A DNA stretch of 64,000 bases from DASRVA01 sp050732875. GTDB lineage: Bacteria; Gemmatimonadota; Gemmatimonadetes; JACCXV01; JAHWKZ01. Below the pieces are notes generated by a model. It was given only the letters and a program-made list of their open reading frames with translations, was not told the origin of the DNA and searched no databases. Position 1 is the stretch's first letter; each line of letters begins with the position of its first letter. The DNA is taken from positions 13,291-77,290 of the forward strand of contig JBOHRQ010000005.1 in the NCBI GenBank assembly GCA_050732875.1, in the 5' to 3' direction. Position numbers and translations under genes: made by a program. Positions 27,763 to 37,557 of the stretch are shown here, in pieces.

Positions 27763-30700
27763 TCAGTGTGGCGATCCGCCGGCCGGTGGCGACGGTCATG
27801 GTATTCGGCTGCCTGACCGCGCTCGGGGTCGCGAGCGCCGGCCGGATGCCGCTCGAGCTCCTCCCCGACGTGGAGTTCCCTCGGCTCGAGGTCCAGACCT
27901 TCTGGCCGGGAGCCTCGCCCGAGCAGGTCGAGGCGTTCTTAACCTCGCCGATCGAGGCCGCGGCGCAGGAAGTCCACGGTGTCCGCTCGGTGAGCTCGAC
28001 CTCGTACCCTCAACGCTCGGCGGTGACGGTCGAGTTCGCTTCCGGGACCGACATGGAGTTCGCCCGCCTCGAGCTCGGCGAGCGGCTGGCCGCGCTGGGC
28101 CCCGAGCTTCCCGCGGGAGCCTTCACGCCTGAGGTTCAACCATGGGTCCCCGACGAGTTCGCGGAGGGAAGCCAGGCGCTGCTTATCTACACGCTGGCCG
28201 CTCCGGGTGTCCTCGGGGCACTGCGTGAGTTCGCCGAGGATGAGATGGCCCCGGAGCTGGCCGCGGTGCCCGGGGTGGGCGCCGTGCGGGTGGCGGGTGG
28301 GGCTGACCGCGAGCTCCAGGTGCGGCTCGATCCCGCGCAGACCGCCGCTTTCGGCCTGACTCCGGACGATGTCCGACAAGCGCTCGCCGGGCTCAACGTC
28401 ACCGGGACGGGCGGCGCCCTCCGCCGCAACGGCCTCGAGTATACGATCGCGATCGAGGACCGAGCGCAGGGGGTTCCCGACGTGGAATCGCTGGTCCTCG
28501 AGCCCGCGACTCCGAGGCGGCCAGCGGTCCGTCTCGGCGAGGTGGCGAGCGTCGCCCTCACGTATGCCGATCCGCCCGGCCTTCACCGCGTGGATGGGGT
28601 TCCCGCGGTCTCGATCTACCTGTTCCGCCAGCCGGGGTCCAACGCGATCGGGGTGGCGGACCGGGTCCGCGAGCGCCTGGAGGAGCTGAGCGGAACGCTC
28701 CCCGCCGGCTACCGGGTGATCGAGGACTATGACGGCAGCGAGAAGATCCGCGAGCAACTCTCCGATCTCGGCAATCGCGCGCTCCTGTCGGCCGCGCTCG
28801 TGCTGCTGGTCCTTCTGATCGCCTTCCGGCGCTGGCGACCGGCCTTCCTCCTCTTTGGGACGATCGCGGCGAGCGTCCTGGTGACGCTGAACCTCATGGC
28901 GCTGGGCGGGCTTTCGCTCAACCTGCTCACCTTGGCGGGACTCGCGATGGGGATCGGGCTCATCGACGACAACGGGATAGTCGTCCTGGAGTCGATCGAG
29001 GCGCGGCGTGACGCCCACGTCGGCACGCGCCAGGTGGTCCAGCCGATCCTGGCCGCCACGCTGACCAACGTCATCGTCTTCGTCCCCTTCCTCTATCTCC
29101 AAGGGGAGCTGCGAGCCTACTACGTGCCGTTCGCGGTGACCGTCGGGCTGGCGCTCCTGGTGAGCCTGGCCGCCGGGTTCACGCTGATCCCGGCTCTTCA
29201 CGCGCGTCTGCGGCGGCCCGCGCCCGCATCCGCCCAGCCCGGAGCAGAACCTCTCGAGGCGGCGACACGTGCGGCCCGCCTCGGAGCCCTGCGCGCGCGG
29301 GACCTCTATCGCGACGCCGTGACGTGGACGGTCCGCCATCCCTGGCCCACCGTCGGGGCGGCGTTCCTCTTCCTGGCGGGAAGCGTCTGGCTCTTCGTCG
29401 AGAAGGTCCCGCGCGGTCGCACCTGGGCCGGCTGGGGTGAGGAAACTTACCTGAGCGTCCAGATCACGATGCCGCGCGGGGCCGAACTCGATCGGACCGA
29501 CGAGATCGCGCGCCGGGTGGAGGCGCGGCTCGTGGAGATTCCCGAGGTGGATCGGTTTGTGACGAGGGTCCGTCCGGAGCACGCCTCGATCCGTGTCACG
29601 TTCCCCGAATCGCTCAAGACCACGTGGGCCCCGCTCGCGGTCAAGGAGCGGCTGGTCGCATACTCCCACACCTTCGGCGGCGCCGAAGTCCGGGTCTGGG
29701 GATTCGGGCCCAGCTTCTACGGTGCCGGGGGCGGACCTCCGAGCTACAGCCTGGAGCTCAAGGGCTACGACTACAAGGAGCTGGAGCGCATGGCGGTCGA
29801 CCTGGCGGCGCGGCTCGAGCGTTTCCCACGGATCCGCGACGTCGATGCCGACGCGGCCGGTCACTGGTTCGAGCGCGACAAGCAGACCGAGCTCGTCCTG
29901 GGGCCTGACCGTGATCGCCTGGCGGCCTACGGGCTGACGGCGGACGGGCTCCTCGGGCGCATCTCCGCGTACACGCGCGGGCAGCTCACCCGCGACGTGG
30001 CTACCGTGGCCGGCGAAGAGGTCGACCTCTCGCTCAAGATCGAGGGCGCCGAGCAGTCGGACGTCGGAAGTCTCATGGATCTCATCGTCACGACCGACAA
30101 GGGCGCTCCCGTGCGGGTGGCCGACGTGGCGACGATCGACGAACGGCGGACGCTGGGCCGGATCGTCCGCGAGGACCAGCAGTACCAGCGGATCGTCGCC
30201 TACGAGTTCAGGGGGCCGCGGAAGCTCGGCGACCTCGTGCGTGACGCGGTCGTCCAGGCGACCGTCCTGCCCGCCGGCTACGCGCTCGATCCAGAGCGCT
30301 CATTCTGGGAGTACGAGGAAGGGGAGCGTGCGGAGCTGGCGCTGGTCGTGGCGCTCGCGCTCCTCCTCGTCTATTTGGTGACGGCGGCCCTCTTCGAGTC
30401 GCTCAAGGCGCCGCTCGTCGTCCTGGCGGCCGTGCCGCTCGCCCTGATCGGCGTCTTCCTCCTCTACTTTTATCTGGGTGAGACGTTCACCCGCGAGGCC
30501 TGGATCGGGGTGATCATGATGTCCGGCATCGTTGTCAACAACGCGATCCTCGTGGTCGACCGGATCGGCGCGCTCCGCCGGGGCGCGGACGGGCCGGCCC
30601 TGCCGCTGGAGGCGGCGGCCGTGCGCGGCACGCTCGATCGTGTGCGGCCGATCCTCATGACGACCGGGACGACGGTGCTGGGACTCCTGCCGCTGGTGCT

Positions 30701-30875
30701 GTTCACCGAGCCCGGAACCGAGAGCCTGTGGCGGGCGCTCGCCCTGGCCACGATGGGCGGGCTCGTGGCCTCTACGCTCCTCGTTCTGCTGACGATCCCG
30801 GCCCTGTACGTGGTGGTGCAGCCCGGGCTTGCGGGGCCCATGTGCTTCCAGCCGCACCAGCCTACAAGCGGCTAA
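27744..30875 (+). CDS. RND efflux pump inner-membrane subunit 2
   Basis: A 1043-residue AcrB-type transporter, distant paralogue of the previous gene. Helix 4 reads GIGLIDDNGIVVLESI and helix 10 GIVVNNAILVVDRI. The double Asp in helix 4 is kept, unlike subunit 1. Paired pump genes of different sequence suggest a hetero-oligomeric pump such as MdtBC, an inference from gene order. The operon reads adaptor, (opposing pair), outer-membrane factor, pump 1, pump 2, and ends by overlapping the convergent gene by 14 bases. Confidence 0.92.
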   Translation: MGRPVVISVAIRRPVATVMVFGCLTALGVASAGRMPLELLPDVEFPRLEVQTFWPGASPEQVEAFLTSPIEAAAQEVHGVRSVSSTSYPQRSAVTVEFASGTDMEFARLELGERLAALGPELPAGAFTPEVQPWVPDEFAEGSQALLIYTLAAPGVLGALREFAEDEMAPELAAVPGVGAVRVAGGADRELQVRLDPAQTAAFGLTPDDVRQALAGLNVTGTGGALRRNGLEYTIAIEDRAQGVPDVESLVLEPATPRRPAVRLGEVASVALTYADPPGLHRVDGVPAVSIYLFRQPGSNAIGVADRVRERLEELSGTLPAGYRVIEDYDGSEKIREQLSDLGNRALLSAALVLLVLLIAFRRWRPAFLLFGTIAASVLVTLNLMALGGLSLNLLTLAGLAMGIGLIDDNGIVVLESIEARRDAHVGTRQVVQPILAATLTNVIVFVPFLYLQGELRAYYVPFAVTVGLALLVSLAAGFTLIPALHARLRRPAPASAQPGAEPLEAATRAARLGALRARDLYRDAVTWTVRHPWPTVGAAFLFLAGSVWLFVEKVPRGRTWAGWGEETYLSVQITMPRGAELDRTDEIARRVEARLVEIPEVDRFVTRVRPEHASIRVTFPESLKTTWAPLAVKERLVAYSHTFGGAEVRVWGFGPSFYGAGGGPPSYSLELKGYDYKELERMAVDLAARLERFPRIRDVDADAAGHWFERDKQTELVLGPDRDRLAAYGLTADGLLGRISAYTRGQLTRDVATVAGEEVDLSLKIEGAEQSDVGSLMDLIVTTDKGAPVRVADVATIDERRTLGRIVREDQQYQRIVAYEFRGPRKLGDLVRDAVVQATVLPAGYALDPERSFWEYEEGERAELALVVALALLLVYLVTAALFESLKAPLVVLAAVPLALIGVFLLYFYLGETFTREAWIGVIMMSGIVVNNAILVVDRIGALRRGADGPALPLEAAAVRGTLDRVRPILMTTGTTVLGLLPLVLFTEPGTESLWRALALATMGGLVASTLLVLLTIPALYVVVQPGLAGPMCFQPHQPTSG

Positions 30876-33222
30876 ACACCCATCCCGCCAGGAGATAGAG
30901 CGCCGCGGCGAGGAGCAGAACCCCGCGGAAGCCGATCGCCAGTGCCACCAGAGGCGCGGCCGCGGCGCCGATCACCGACAGGAAGCCGTTCACGCCCCAG
31001 CACCAGGGGATCAAATCCGGGCGCCCATCCGCGACTCGCTGAAGGCCGAGAGGAAACGGCATCCCCATGCAGAGGGCGAGCGGCGCCAGGAGCCCGATCG
31101 CCAGCGCCATCCGCGTCGACAAGGGTACCGCGGCGAACATCTCCCAGAGCGCCTGTCCTCCCAGATAGGTGAGCGGCGCGAGGACGGCGATCGCGAGGAA
31201 AGGGAGCCAGGGGGATCGAAGCCGGTCGGGCGTGACGAGGCGGCGCGCTGACAGGCTGCCAAGACCGGCGAAGACGAGGAAGGCAGCCAGCACGATGGCG
31301 GCCGCGTAGACCGGATCGCCCAGAAACAGCACCAGGCGCTGGATCGACGAGACCTCGAGCAGCATGAAGGCGAGACCGAGAAGGGCGAAGTAGAGGAACG
31401 GGGGCCCGCGGCCGTTGCCCAGTGACCGCGTCCTGGCATTCCGCGTCACGACGGCGCGGCCCGCTCGTGGCAGGAAAACGAGCGGCAGCAGGATCAAAAG
31501 CGCCGCGATCGGGATCGCCTGAACGAGGACCAGAACCTGCGCCACAAGCCCCCATTCGAAGTAGGGAAGCGCGAGCCGGCCCCCCGTCCGCCACAGCTCG
31601 AGCAGCCGGTCGAGCGGCAGGAAGTGGAAATAGAAGGGCGCCTCGTCGGTCACGGGATCGACCTCGAAGGGATAGCGCCCGAGGAAGTCCTCGGGCCTCG
31701 GGCCTAGGAGTCCCTCGGCGGCCGCCCAGTACCAGTCGGGCTCCAGGATGTTGTAGCGGTTGGCGGCCACCTCTGGGACCCCAGGCGCCCAGGCGATGTC
31801 GAAGAAGCGCGCCTCGGCCCAGGCGCGAAGCCGGGCGACCTCCCCGGGAGCGAATGGTCGCCGGCTCACGAGGAGGGTCACCGTTCCCCAGCTTCTGAGC
31901 AGCGCGATTCGCGGACCGGCCGCGACCCCTTCGGCGTCGAGGACATCTCGGATGGTGGCCAGGAGGCGCGGAATCTCCCGCGGCGGCTGGATGGCCCAGC
32001 GCGTGATCGCCAGGATGCCGTCGGGATCGAGGGCTTCCCACATATCCGCCATCCCCTGGACGGTGAGCAGGTAGGAGGCACCAGCTGCGCCCATGCCCCC
32101 GGCCGCTCCGTGGAGCGAGCCGATCTCGGCGACCACGATCCGGCCGTAGCGCCGATCCGTCGCGTGCAGAAACGCCCGCGCGCCCATTGCGACCCGGCGG
32201 ACGTCCGGCCCGAGCGTCTCTGGCGCCAGCAGCGGATCGACCCGCCGATCGGGATCCACAACCGTGATCGAATCGGCGCCGGAGGCTCGCGCCAGATAGA
32301 TTGCGGAGCCGCCACCCAGGCCGAGGACCAGGATCTCGGACGCGGGCTCGCCCACGATCGCGAAGGCGGACGCTCCCGTGGTCTGGCGCAGGAGCGCCGT
32401 GTCCGCGGCCAGCGCGCGCGGTCCGAGCGGCTCCCCGTTCAGGTAGAGGACCGGCCGTGGCGGCACGGGGCGATCCAGGGCGAGGCTCGTTCCGGGGAGA
32501 TAGCGCAGCGCCGGCGCGGCCACGACGTCCAGGCGCCCCAGCGGCCCATCGCGGCGCGCGGTCACCCGGGCCTCTGGGAGCTCGAGCGCGAGGCTCTCCT
32601 CCTTGTACGGAGACATCGGGACCGGTGGTGGCGGCAGGAACGCCAACGCCCCTGCGATGGCCGCGGGCACCAGGACCCAGCGGGCGAAACCCGACCCGTG
32701 CCAGACGAGGAGCGGCAGCAGGCCGATACCGGCGACGATCCCGACCGCCGTCGGGAGCCGCGCGGCGGGCAGCCACGCGACGAGCGCCAGCCCGAGCAGG
32801 CTGCCGATCCCCGAGCCGGCCAGGTTGGCGGCGTAGACGCGTCCGATCCGTTCCGGGGCGATCAGGAAAGCCAGCGCGACCGCCGCTCCGGCCAGGAAGA
32901 ACGGGGTCCCCAGCACGATCCAGGTCACGCCCAGGTAGAGGAACTGCCGCGGCACGGCGATCAGCTCGAAGGCGTCGAACGGAATCATCGCGGCGAGGCG
33001 GTAGGCCGGATCGAACGTCAGCGCGGCCAGCGCAACGGCGATCACGAAGGCGGGGCGCTCCCTGCCCGCCAGGCCGCCTCCCCTGCGGCGAGCCACGGCC
33101 AGCGCGCTGCCGCTGGCCCCGAAGCCGAGCAGGGCGAGCCCGATCACGAGCGCGGCGAAGTGGCTCCAGTGGATGATGGAGAAGAGATGGACGAGCGCGA
33201 CTTCATAGGCGAGGACGGCCAC
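30862..33222 (-). CDS. Polytopic membrane protein with spermidine-synthase-like domain
   Basis: About 786 residues: six or seven N-terminal helices (EVALVHLFSIIHWSHFAALVIGLALLGFGASGSA is typical of the family), a central SAM-binding-like Rossmann domain with ILVLGLGGGSAIYLARASGADSITVVDPD and IVVAEIGS, and about seven C-terminal helices ending CWGVNGFLSVIGAAAAPLVA. Such fused proteins occur widely with unknown substrate. GTG 33222 would cut into the first helix; the open frame runs up to a CTG at 33289-33291 overlapping the stop of the upstream pcm gene as CTGA, so coupled initiation at a rare codon is possible. Confidence 0.75.
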   Translation of the reverse strand: MAVLAYEVALVHLFSIIHWSHFAALVIGLALLGFGASGSALAVARRRGGGLAGRERPAFVIAVALAALTFDPAYRLAAMIPFDAFELIAVPRQFLYLGVTWIVLGTPFFLAGAAVALAFLIAPERIGRVYAANLAGSGIGSLLGLALVAWLPAARLPTAVGIVAGIGLLPLLVWHGSGFARWVLVPAAIAGALAFLPPPPVPMSPYKEESLALELPEARVTARRDGPLGRLDVVAAPALRYLPGTSLALDRPVPPRPVLYLNGEPLGPRALAADTALLRQTTGASAFAIVGEPASEILVLGLGGGSAIYLARASGADSITVVDPDRRVDPLLAPETLGPDVRRVAMGARAFLHATDRRYGRIVVAEIGSLHGAAGGMGAAGASYLLTVQGMADMWEALDPDGILAITRWAIQPPREIPRLLATIRDVLDAEGVAAGPRIALLRSWGTVTLLVSRRPFAPGEVARLRAWAEARFFDIAWAPGVPEVAANRYNILEPDWYWAAAEGLLGPRPEDFLGRYPFEVDPVTDEAPFYFHFLPLDRLLELWRTGGRLALPYFEWGLVAQVLVLVQAIPIAALLILLPLVFLPRAGRAVVTRNARTRSLGNGRGPPFLYFALLGLAFMLLEVSSIQRLVLFLGDPVYAAAIVLAAFLVFAGLGSLSARRLVTPDRLRSPWLPFLAIAVLAPLTYLGGQALWEMFAAVPLSTRMALAIGLLAPLALCMGMPFPLGLQRVADGRPDLIPWCWGVNGFLSVIGAAAAPLVALAIGFRGVLLLAAALYLLAGWVFSRL

Positions 33223-33287
33223 CGAGAGAAGAGCGAGCGAGGCGAGCAGCGCCGCGTGGGACGACGCCCGCTGTGGGCTCGCTGGGT

Positions 33288-34037
33288 TCAGTGCTCGCCC
33301 GTCAACGGAACGAACTGGACCGGCAACACGCTGCGGGTCGTGATCGATCCGTCAGCCGCCTTCTCCACCAGCACCAGGTTCTGGACCTGGAAGGGACCGC
33401 CCACGGGGATCGCCATCCGGCCGCCCGGCACGAGCTGCTGGACCAGCGGCGGCGGGATGTGCCCGGCGGCGGCGGTCACGAAGATCGCGTCGAAGGGGGC
33501 GTGCTCCTCCCAGCCGTAGTACCCGTCGGCGCTGCGCACTTCGACATCGCGGTAACCCTGTTCCTCGAGCCGCTCGGTCGCGCTCGCGGCCAGGTCGGGG
33601 ACGATCTCGATCGTGAAGACCGAGTCCACCAGCATGCTCGCCACGGCCGCTTGATAGCCGGAACCGGTCCCCACCTCGAGCACCTTGTCACCGGCCTCGA
33701 GCTCGAGCATCCCGGTCATGAACGCCACGATGTACGGCTGGCTGATCGTCTGGCCGTGGCCGATGGGGAGAGGGTAGTCTCCGTATGCCCGGTCGCGGTG
33801 GGTCTCGGGGACGAAACGGTGGCGGGGAACGGCCAGCATGGCGCCCAGGACCCCCTGGTCCTCGATCCCACGCTCGGCGATCTGCCGGCGCACCATCTCT
33901 GCGCGCTCTTCGGCCCGCTCGGAGGGAGCCGCCTGCGCGTACAGGGCTCCCGACGAAGCCGCGACGAGCGCGGCAAAGCCCGCTGCTCGGAAGGCGGCCA
34001 GGCTGGCCGCGCGGACGGCGGCGGCTGAAAGATTCAT
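33288..34037 (-). CDS. pcm: Exported protein-L-isoaspartate O-methyltransferase
   Basis: A 249-residue PCMT: EMVRRQIAERGIEDQGVLGAMLAVPRHRFVPE, then the GHGQTISQPYIVAFMTGMLEL substrate loop, motif I VLEVGTGSGYQAAVAS, and PFDAIFVTAAAGHIPPPLVQQL. PCMT repairs isoaspartyl residues using SAM. An N-terminal Ala-rich hydrophobic segment ending in LYAQAAP looks like a signal peptide, so the enzyme may act outside the cytoplasm, where a SAM supply would be unexplained; a lipid-free cytosolic form cannot be ruled out. ATG 34035-34037 is the start that gives this segment. Its stop overlaps the start region of the next minus-strand gene. Confidence 0.88.
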   Translation of the reverse strand: MNLSAAAVRAASLAAFRAAGFAALVAASSGALYAQAAPSERAEERAEMVRRQIAERGIEDQGVLGAMLAVPRHRFVPETHRDRAYGDYPLPIGHGQTISQPYIVAFMTGMLELEAGDKVLEVGTGSGYQAAVASMLVDSVFTIEIVPDLAASATERLEEQGYRDVEVRSADGYYGWEEHAPFDAIFVTAAAGHIPPPLVQQLVPGGRMAIPVGGPFQVQNLVLVEKAADGSITTRSVLPVQFVPLTGEH

Positions 34038-34120
34038 CGCCAGCTTCGCATACCCCGGGAACCCGAGAGAGGGTTCCGTGCCGCTTGCGCGCCACGACCG
34101 CCCCGCTAGACTCGCGTCGG

Positions 34121-35116
34121 ATGCGCATCGGTTCCTCGCTTGACGCCCGGGTCGTCTACTCGCCCGCCTACGAGGCCGACATCGGCCCCCACGTCTTCCC
34201 CACCGAAAAGTATCGCGGCGTGCTCGAGCGCCTCCGGGCCGAGGGCCTTGGCGAGGTGCTGGAGCCCGAGCGGTCGTCCAGGGAGGAGCTTCAGAGGGTC
34301 CACGGGGCCGAGTACCTGGACGACCTCGAGGCCCTGCGCTGGACCCCTCGCACGTGGCGCAGCGAGCTCCCGATATCGGCGGAGATCGTGCGCTGGTTCG
34401 AGCTCTCCTGCGGCGGGACGACGCTCGCCGCGCGGCGCGCCCTGGAGGCCGGCTGGGCGGCTCACCTGGGGGGCGGGTTCCACCACGCCTTCGCCGGTCA
34501 CGCGGAGGGCTTCTGCTACCTGAACGACCTGGCGGTCGCGGCACGCACGCTGCTGGCCCAAGGCGCGGTCGACAGGGTGGCGGTGATCGACGTGGACGTC
34601 CATCAGGGGAACGGCACCGCCGCGATCTTCGCGGATGATCCCGCGGTCTTCACGTTCTCGATCCATCAGGAGGACAACTACCCGGTCAAGGAGCATAGCG
34701 ACCTCGACATCGGGCTCCTCTCGTACGATCGGAGCCGGCCCGGATCTCCGTACGTCACCGACGGACTCTACCTGGGCCTGCTCGAGCCGGCCGTCCTGGG
34801 GATCCTGGACGATTTCGGCCCCGATCTCGTCCTCTACCAGGCGGGCGCCGATCCCTACGAGCGGGACCGCCTGGGCGGCTTCCGGCTGACCCAATCGGGT
34901 CTCGCCCGGCGGGACGAGATCGTCCTCGACGGCTGTCACGCGCGCGGGATCCCGGTAGCGACGACCTATGGTGGCGGCTACGCCGAGGACCTGGCCGACA
35001 CGGTCGCGATCCACACGGAGACTGTGCGGACGGCGGCGCGGATCTGGTCGTCGGTCGCCGCCGGATCGGGAAGCCGCGCAAGCCGCGGAATCGACGCGGA
35101 GGAAGACGGCGAATGA
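34121..35116 (+). CDS. Histone-deacetylase-family zinc amidohydrolase (HDAC11-like)
   Basis: A 331-residue HDAC-superfamily enzyme. Catalytic His pair in LGGGFHHAFAGHAEGFCYLND, zinc ligands in VIDVDVHQGNGTAAIF and in YQAGADPYERDRLGG, and the catalytic Tyr in YGGGYAED. The FHHA and YLND pattern resembles class IV members. Bacterial relatives deacetylate polyamines, acetoin-enzyme lysines or secondary metabolites; the substrate here is unknown. The stop overlaps the MFS start as ATGA (35113-35116), so deacetylase, MFS and EamA genes form an operon. Confidence 0.92.
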   Translation: MRIGSSLDARVVYSPAYEADIGPHVFPTEKYRGVLERLRAEGLGEVLEPERSSREELQRVHGAEYLDDLEALRWTPRTWRSELPISAEIVRWFELSCGGTTLAARRALEAGWAAHLGGGFHHAFAGHAEGFCYLNDLAVAARTLLAQGAVDRVAVIDVDVHQGNGTAAIFADDPAVFTFSIHQEDNYPVKEHSDLDIGLLSYDRSRPGSPYVTDGLYLGLLEPAVLGILDDFGPDLVLYQAGADPYERDRLGGFRLTQSGLARRDEIVLDGCHARGIPVATTYGGGYAEDLADTVAIHTETVRTAARIWSSVAAGSGSRASRGIDAEEDGE

Positions 35117-36417
35117 GCGACGTCGAGTGGGACCCCACGTCGGAGACCCCTCTCGAGTCACCGCTCCTGACTCCACCCACCGAGGCCAAGCCGCCGCCGG
35201 TGGAGCCAGTGCCGGGTGGTCCCTTCGTGGCTTTTCATCACCCCGCCTTCCGGCTCTTCTGGTCGGGGGCCCTGGTCTCGAACATCGGCTCGTGGATGCA
35301 GAACGTGGCCCAGGGGTGGCTCGTGCTCGAGCTCACCGACTCGGCGTTCATGCTGGGGCTGGTCGGCTTCGCGGGCACGATCCCGATGCTGTTCTTTCTC
35401 CTCGTGGGCGGGGTCTACGCGGACCGGCTGGACCGGCGGCGATTGCTGGTGGTCGCGATGTCCGCCATGCTGGTGTGCGCGACCGCGCTCGCGGTCCTGA
35501 CCTATCTCGGGATCGTGGTGGTGTGGCACGTGTTCCTGTTGTCGCTCCTGTCGGGGACGGCGCTGGCGATGGCGGCGCCCGCATATCTCGCGTTCGTCCA
35601 CGACCTGGTGGGGCGCCGCGACCTGCAGAACGCGATCGCGCTGAACTCTGCGCAGTTCAATCTTTCGCGCGTGGTCGGACCGAGCCTGGCGGGCATCGTG
35701 ATCGGGCCGATCGGCCTGGCCGGCTGCTTCGGGCTGAACGCCATGAGCTATCTGGCGGCGATCGGCTCGCTGCTCCTGATCCAGGTGACGACCCGGCGGC
35801 GGGAGACCCCGCCCCCCCTCTGGCAGAGCCTGGTGGAAGGCTTCAGCTACGTGCGTCAGCGTCCACGCGTCCAGTCGCTCCTCATCCTGACCGCGTTGCT
35901 CAGCGTTTTGGCGATGCCGTACGCGACGCTCCTGCCGATCATCGCCCGCGATGTCCTCGATCTCGACGCTTCGGGCCTCGGCTACCTGTTCGCGGTGGGC
36001 GGGGTCGGAGCGGTGATCGGCGCGATGTCGCTCGCCTTCCGGGGGCTATTCCGGCGCCGCGGCGTGTATCTCCTGGGGTGCGTGATCGCGGCCGGCCTGG
36101 CTACGATGACCCTGGGCCTGGCGCGGTCGCTGCCCGTGGCGGTGCCGGCCCTGGTCGTCCTCTCGTTTGCCGCGACCAGCTCGATCGCGCTCATGAACAC
36201 GCTCCTCCAGGAGCTCGCCGAGGATCGGATGCGGGGCCGCGTGCTCGGGATGTACGGCCTCGCCTTCATGGGCACCTTCCCGATCGGAAATCTCCTGTCC
36301 GGGACCCTCGCCGAGCTCACTTCCGCCTCGACGACCCTGGCCTTGACCGGCGCGGTGCTCGCCACCGCCGGGATCGCCATCGCCGCCACCCGACCGAGGC
36401 TCCGGGCGCTGGAGTAG
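35113..36417 (+). CDS. MFS exporter (EntS-like)
   Basis: A 434-residue major facilitator with 12 predicted helices after a Pro-rich cytoplasmic leader. FRLFWSGALVSNIGSWMQNVAQGWLVLELTDSAFMLGLVG is typical of the DHA3/EntS group, and motif A reads GGVYADRLDRRRLL. It is likely a drug or metabolite exporter. Linked by stop-start overlaps to the deacetylase upstream and the EamA gene downstream. Confidence 0.9.
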   Translation: MSDVEWDPTSETPLESPLLTPPTEAKPPPVEPVPGGPFVAFHHPAFRLFWSGALVSNIGSWMQNVAQGWLVLELTDSAFMLGLVGFAGTIPMLFFLLVGGVYADRLDRRRLLVVAMSAMLVCATALAVLTYLGIVVVWHVFLLSLLSGTALAMAAPAYLAFVHDLVGRRDLQNAIALNSAQFNLSRVVGPSLAGIVIGPIGLAGCFGLNAMSYLAAIGSLLLIQVTTRRRETPPPLWQSLVEGFSYVRQRPRVQSLLILTALLSVLAMPYATLLPIIARDVLDLDASGLGYLFAVGGVGAVIGAMSLAFRGLFRRRGVYLLGCVIAAGLATMTLGLARSLPVAVPALVVLSFAATSSIALMNTLLQELAEDRMRGRVLGMYGLAFMGTFPIGNLLSGTLAELTSASTTLALTGAVLATAGIAIAATRPRLRALE

Positions 36418-37349
36418 TGAGCCGGCCCGCCATCTGGGGACTGGTCGCCCTGCTTTGCTTCATCTGGGGTTCGACCTGGCTGGCGATCAAGATCGGGCTG
36501 GGCGACCTCCCTCCGCTCCTGGCCGCCGGCGTGCGGTTCGTGATCGCGGCGGTGATCCTGGCCGGGCTGGCGATGGTCCGACGCGTCCCGTTCCCCCGCT
36601 CCGGTCGCGCGCAGGTGCTTCTCCTGGGAGTGGGGCTCTCGTCCTTCGGGCTCTCGTACGGGATCGTCTACTGGGCCGAGCAGTTCATTCCCTCGGGGCT
36701 GACCGCGGTCCTCTTCGCGACCCTCCCCTTCTTCACCCTCCTGATCGCCCACATCGCGCTCCCGGCTGAGCGCATGACGGTCCGCCGCATCGCGGGCGTC
36801 ATGATCGGGTTTCTCGGAGTGCTGCTCGTCTTTCGCGGCGATCTGTCGGTCGAGCATCCGCGCGGCGCCGTGGCGGCCCTTGTCCTGCTCCTGAGCCCGC
36901 TCGCCTCGGCGGCGGCCAACGTGGGGGTCAAGCGATGGGGGATGGATCTCCACCCCTACCAGCTCTCGATCCTGCCGATGATCTATGGAGCCCTCGCGCT
37001 TCTCGGGACGTCGCTCATCGTGGAGGACGTCTCGGCCGCCGAGTGGACGCCGGTGGCGATCGGCTCCGTCATCTACCTGGCGCTCTTCGGCTCGGCGTTC
37101 GCGTTCGTCGGCTACTATACGCTGCTGCGCCAGGTGCCGGTCACGACCCTGAATCTCATCTCCTATGTCTTCCCGATCGTGGCGGTGGTGCTGGGCTTTC
37201 TCGTCCTGGATGAGGCGCTCGATTCCCTCACGCTGGCGGGCGCGGCGCTCGTCCTGGCGGGGATCGCGGTGGCGACCTGGCGGAGGCGTCGCCCCGGCCC
37301 ACCGCCGTGTCCGGAGCCTTCTGGCGGTGCCGTCGATCGCGGAGATTGA
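36417..37349 (+). CDS. EamA-family (DMT) transporter
   Basis: A 310-residue ten-helix drug/metabolite transporter with two EamA repeats: FIWGSTWLAIKIGLGDLPPLLAAGVRF opens the first and ALFGSAFAFVGYYTLLRQVPVTTLNLISYVFPIVAVVLGFLVLDE closes the second. GTG 36417 is the start because it shares a base with the MFS stop (TAGTG) and the first helix follows at once. Substrate unknown. Confidence 0.9.
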   Translation: MSRPAIWGLVALLCFIWGSTWLAIKIGLGDLPPLLAAGVRFVIAAVILAGLAMVRRVPFPRSGRAQVLLLGVGLSSFGLSYGIVYWAEQFIPSGLTAVLFATLPFFTLLIAHIALPAERMTVRRIAGVMIGFLGVLLVFRGDLSVEHPRGAVAALVLLLSPLASAAANVGVKRWGMDLHPYQLSILPMIYGALALLGTSLIVEDVSAAEWTPVAIGSVIYLALFGSAFAFVGYYTLLRQVPVTTLNLISYVFPIVAVVLGFLVLDEALDSLTLAGAALVLAGIAVATWRRRRPGPPPCPEPSGGAVDRGD

Positions 37350-37356
37350 AGACGAG

Positions 37357-37557
37357 CTACTCCTCCAGCCACCCGGCCGGGTCGTCCTCCTCCCAGCGCA
37401 CCCACTCGAACACGGTTCGGCAGCCCTTGCAGTAGAACTGGCGGGTCATGAGCGAGGAGCCGAAGGGGGCTTCCAGATCGACGTCGGTCGACCCGCAGTG
37501 GGGGCAGGCGGGCTGGGCCCCGATGGGCCCCGGCTCAGGCGGTCTTGAAGGCGACAT
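37357..37557 (-). CDS. PaaD-type zinc-ribbon protein (separate gene)
   Basis: A 66-residue protein: CPHCGSTDVDLEAPFGSSLMTRQFYCKGCRTVFEWV is the four-Cys ribbon that normally forms the C-terminus of PaaD (the phenylacetyl-CoA epoxidase assembly factor). Here it is its own gene, last in the operon and overlapping the end of paaC by 23 bases. It likely works with the separate DUF59 protein at 38589-38909. Confidence 0.8.
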   Translation of the reverse strand: MSPSRPPEPGPIGAQPACPHCGSTDVDLEAPFGSSLMTRQFYCKGCRTVFEWVRWEEDDPAGWLEE

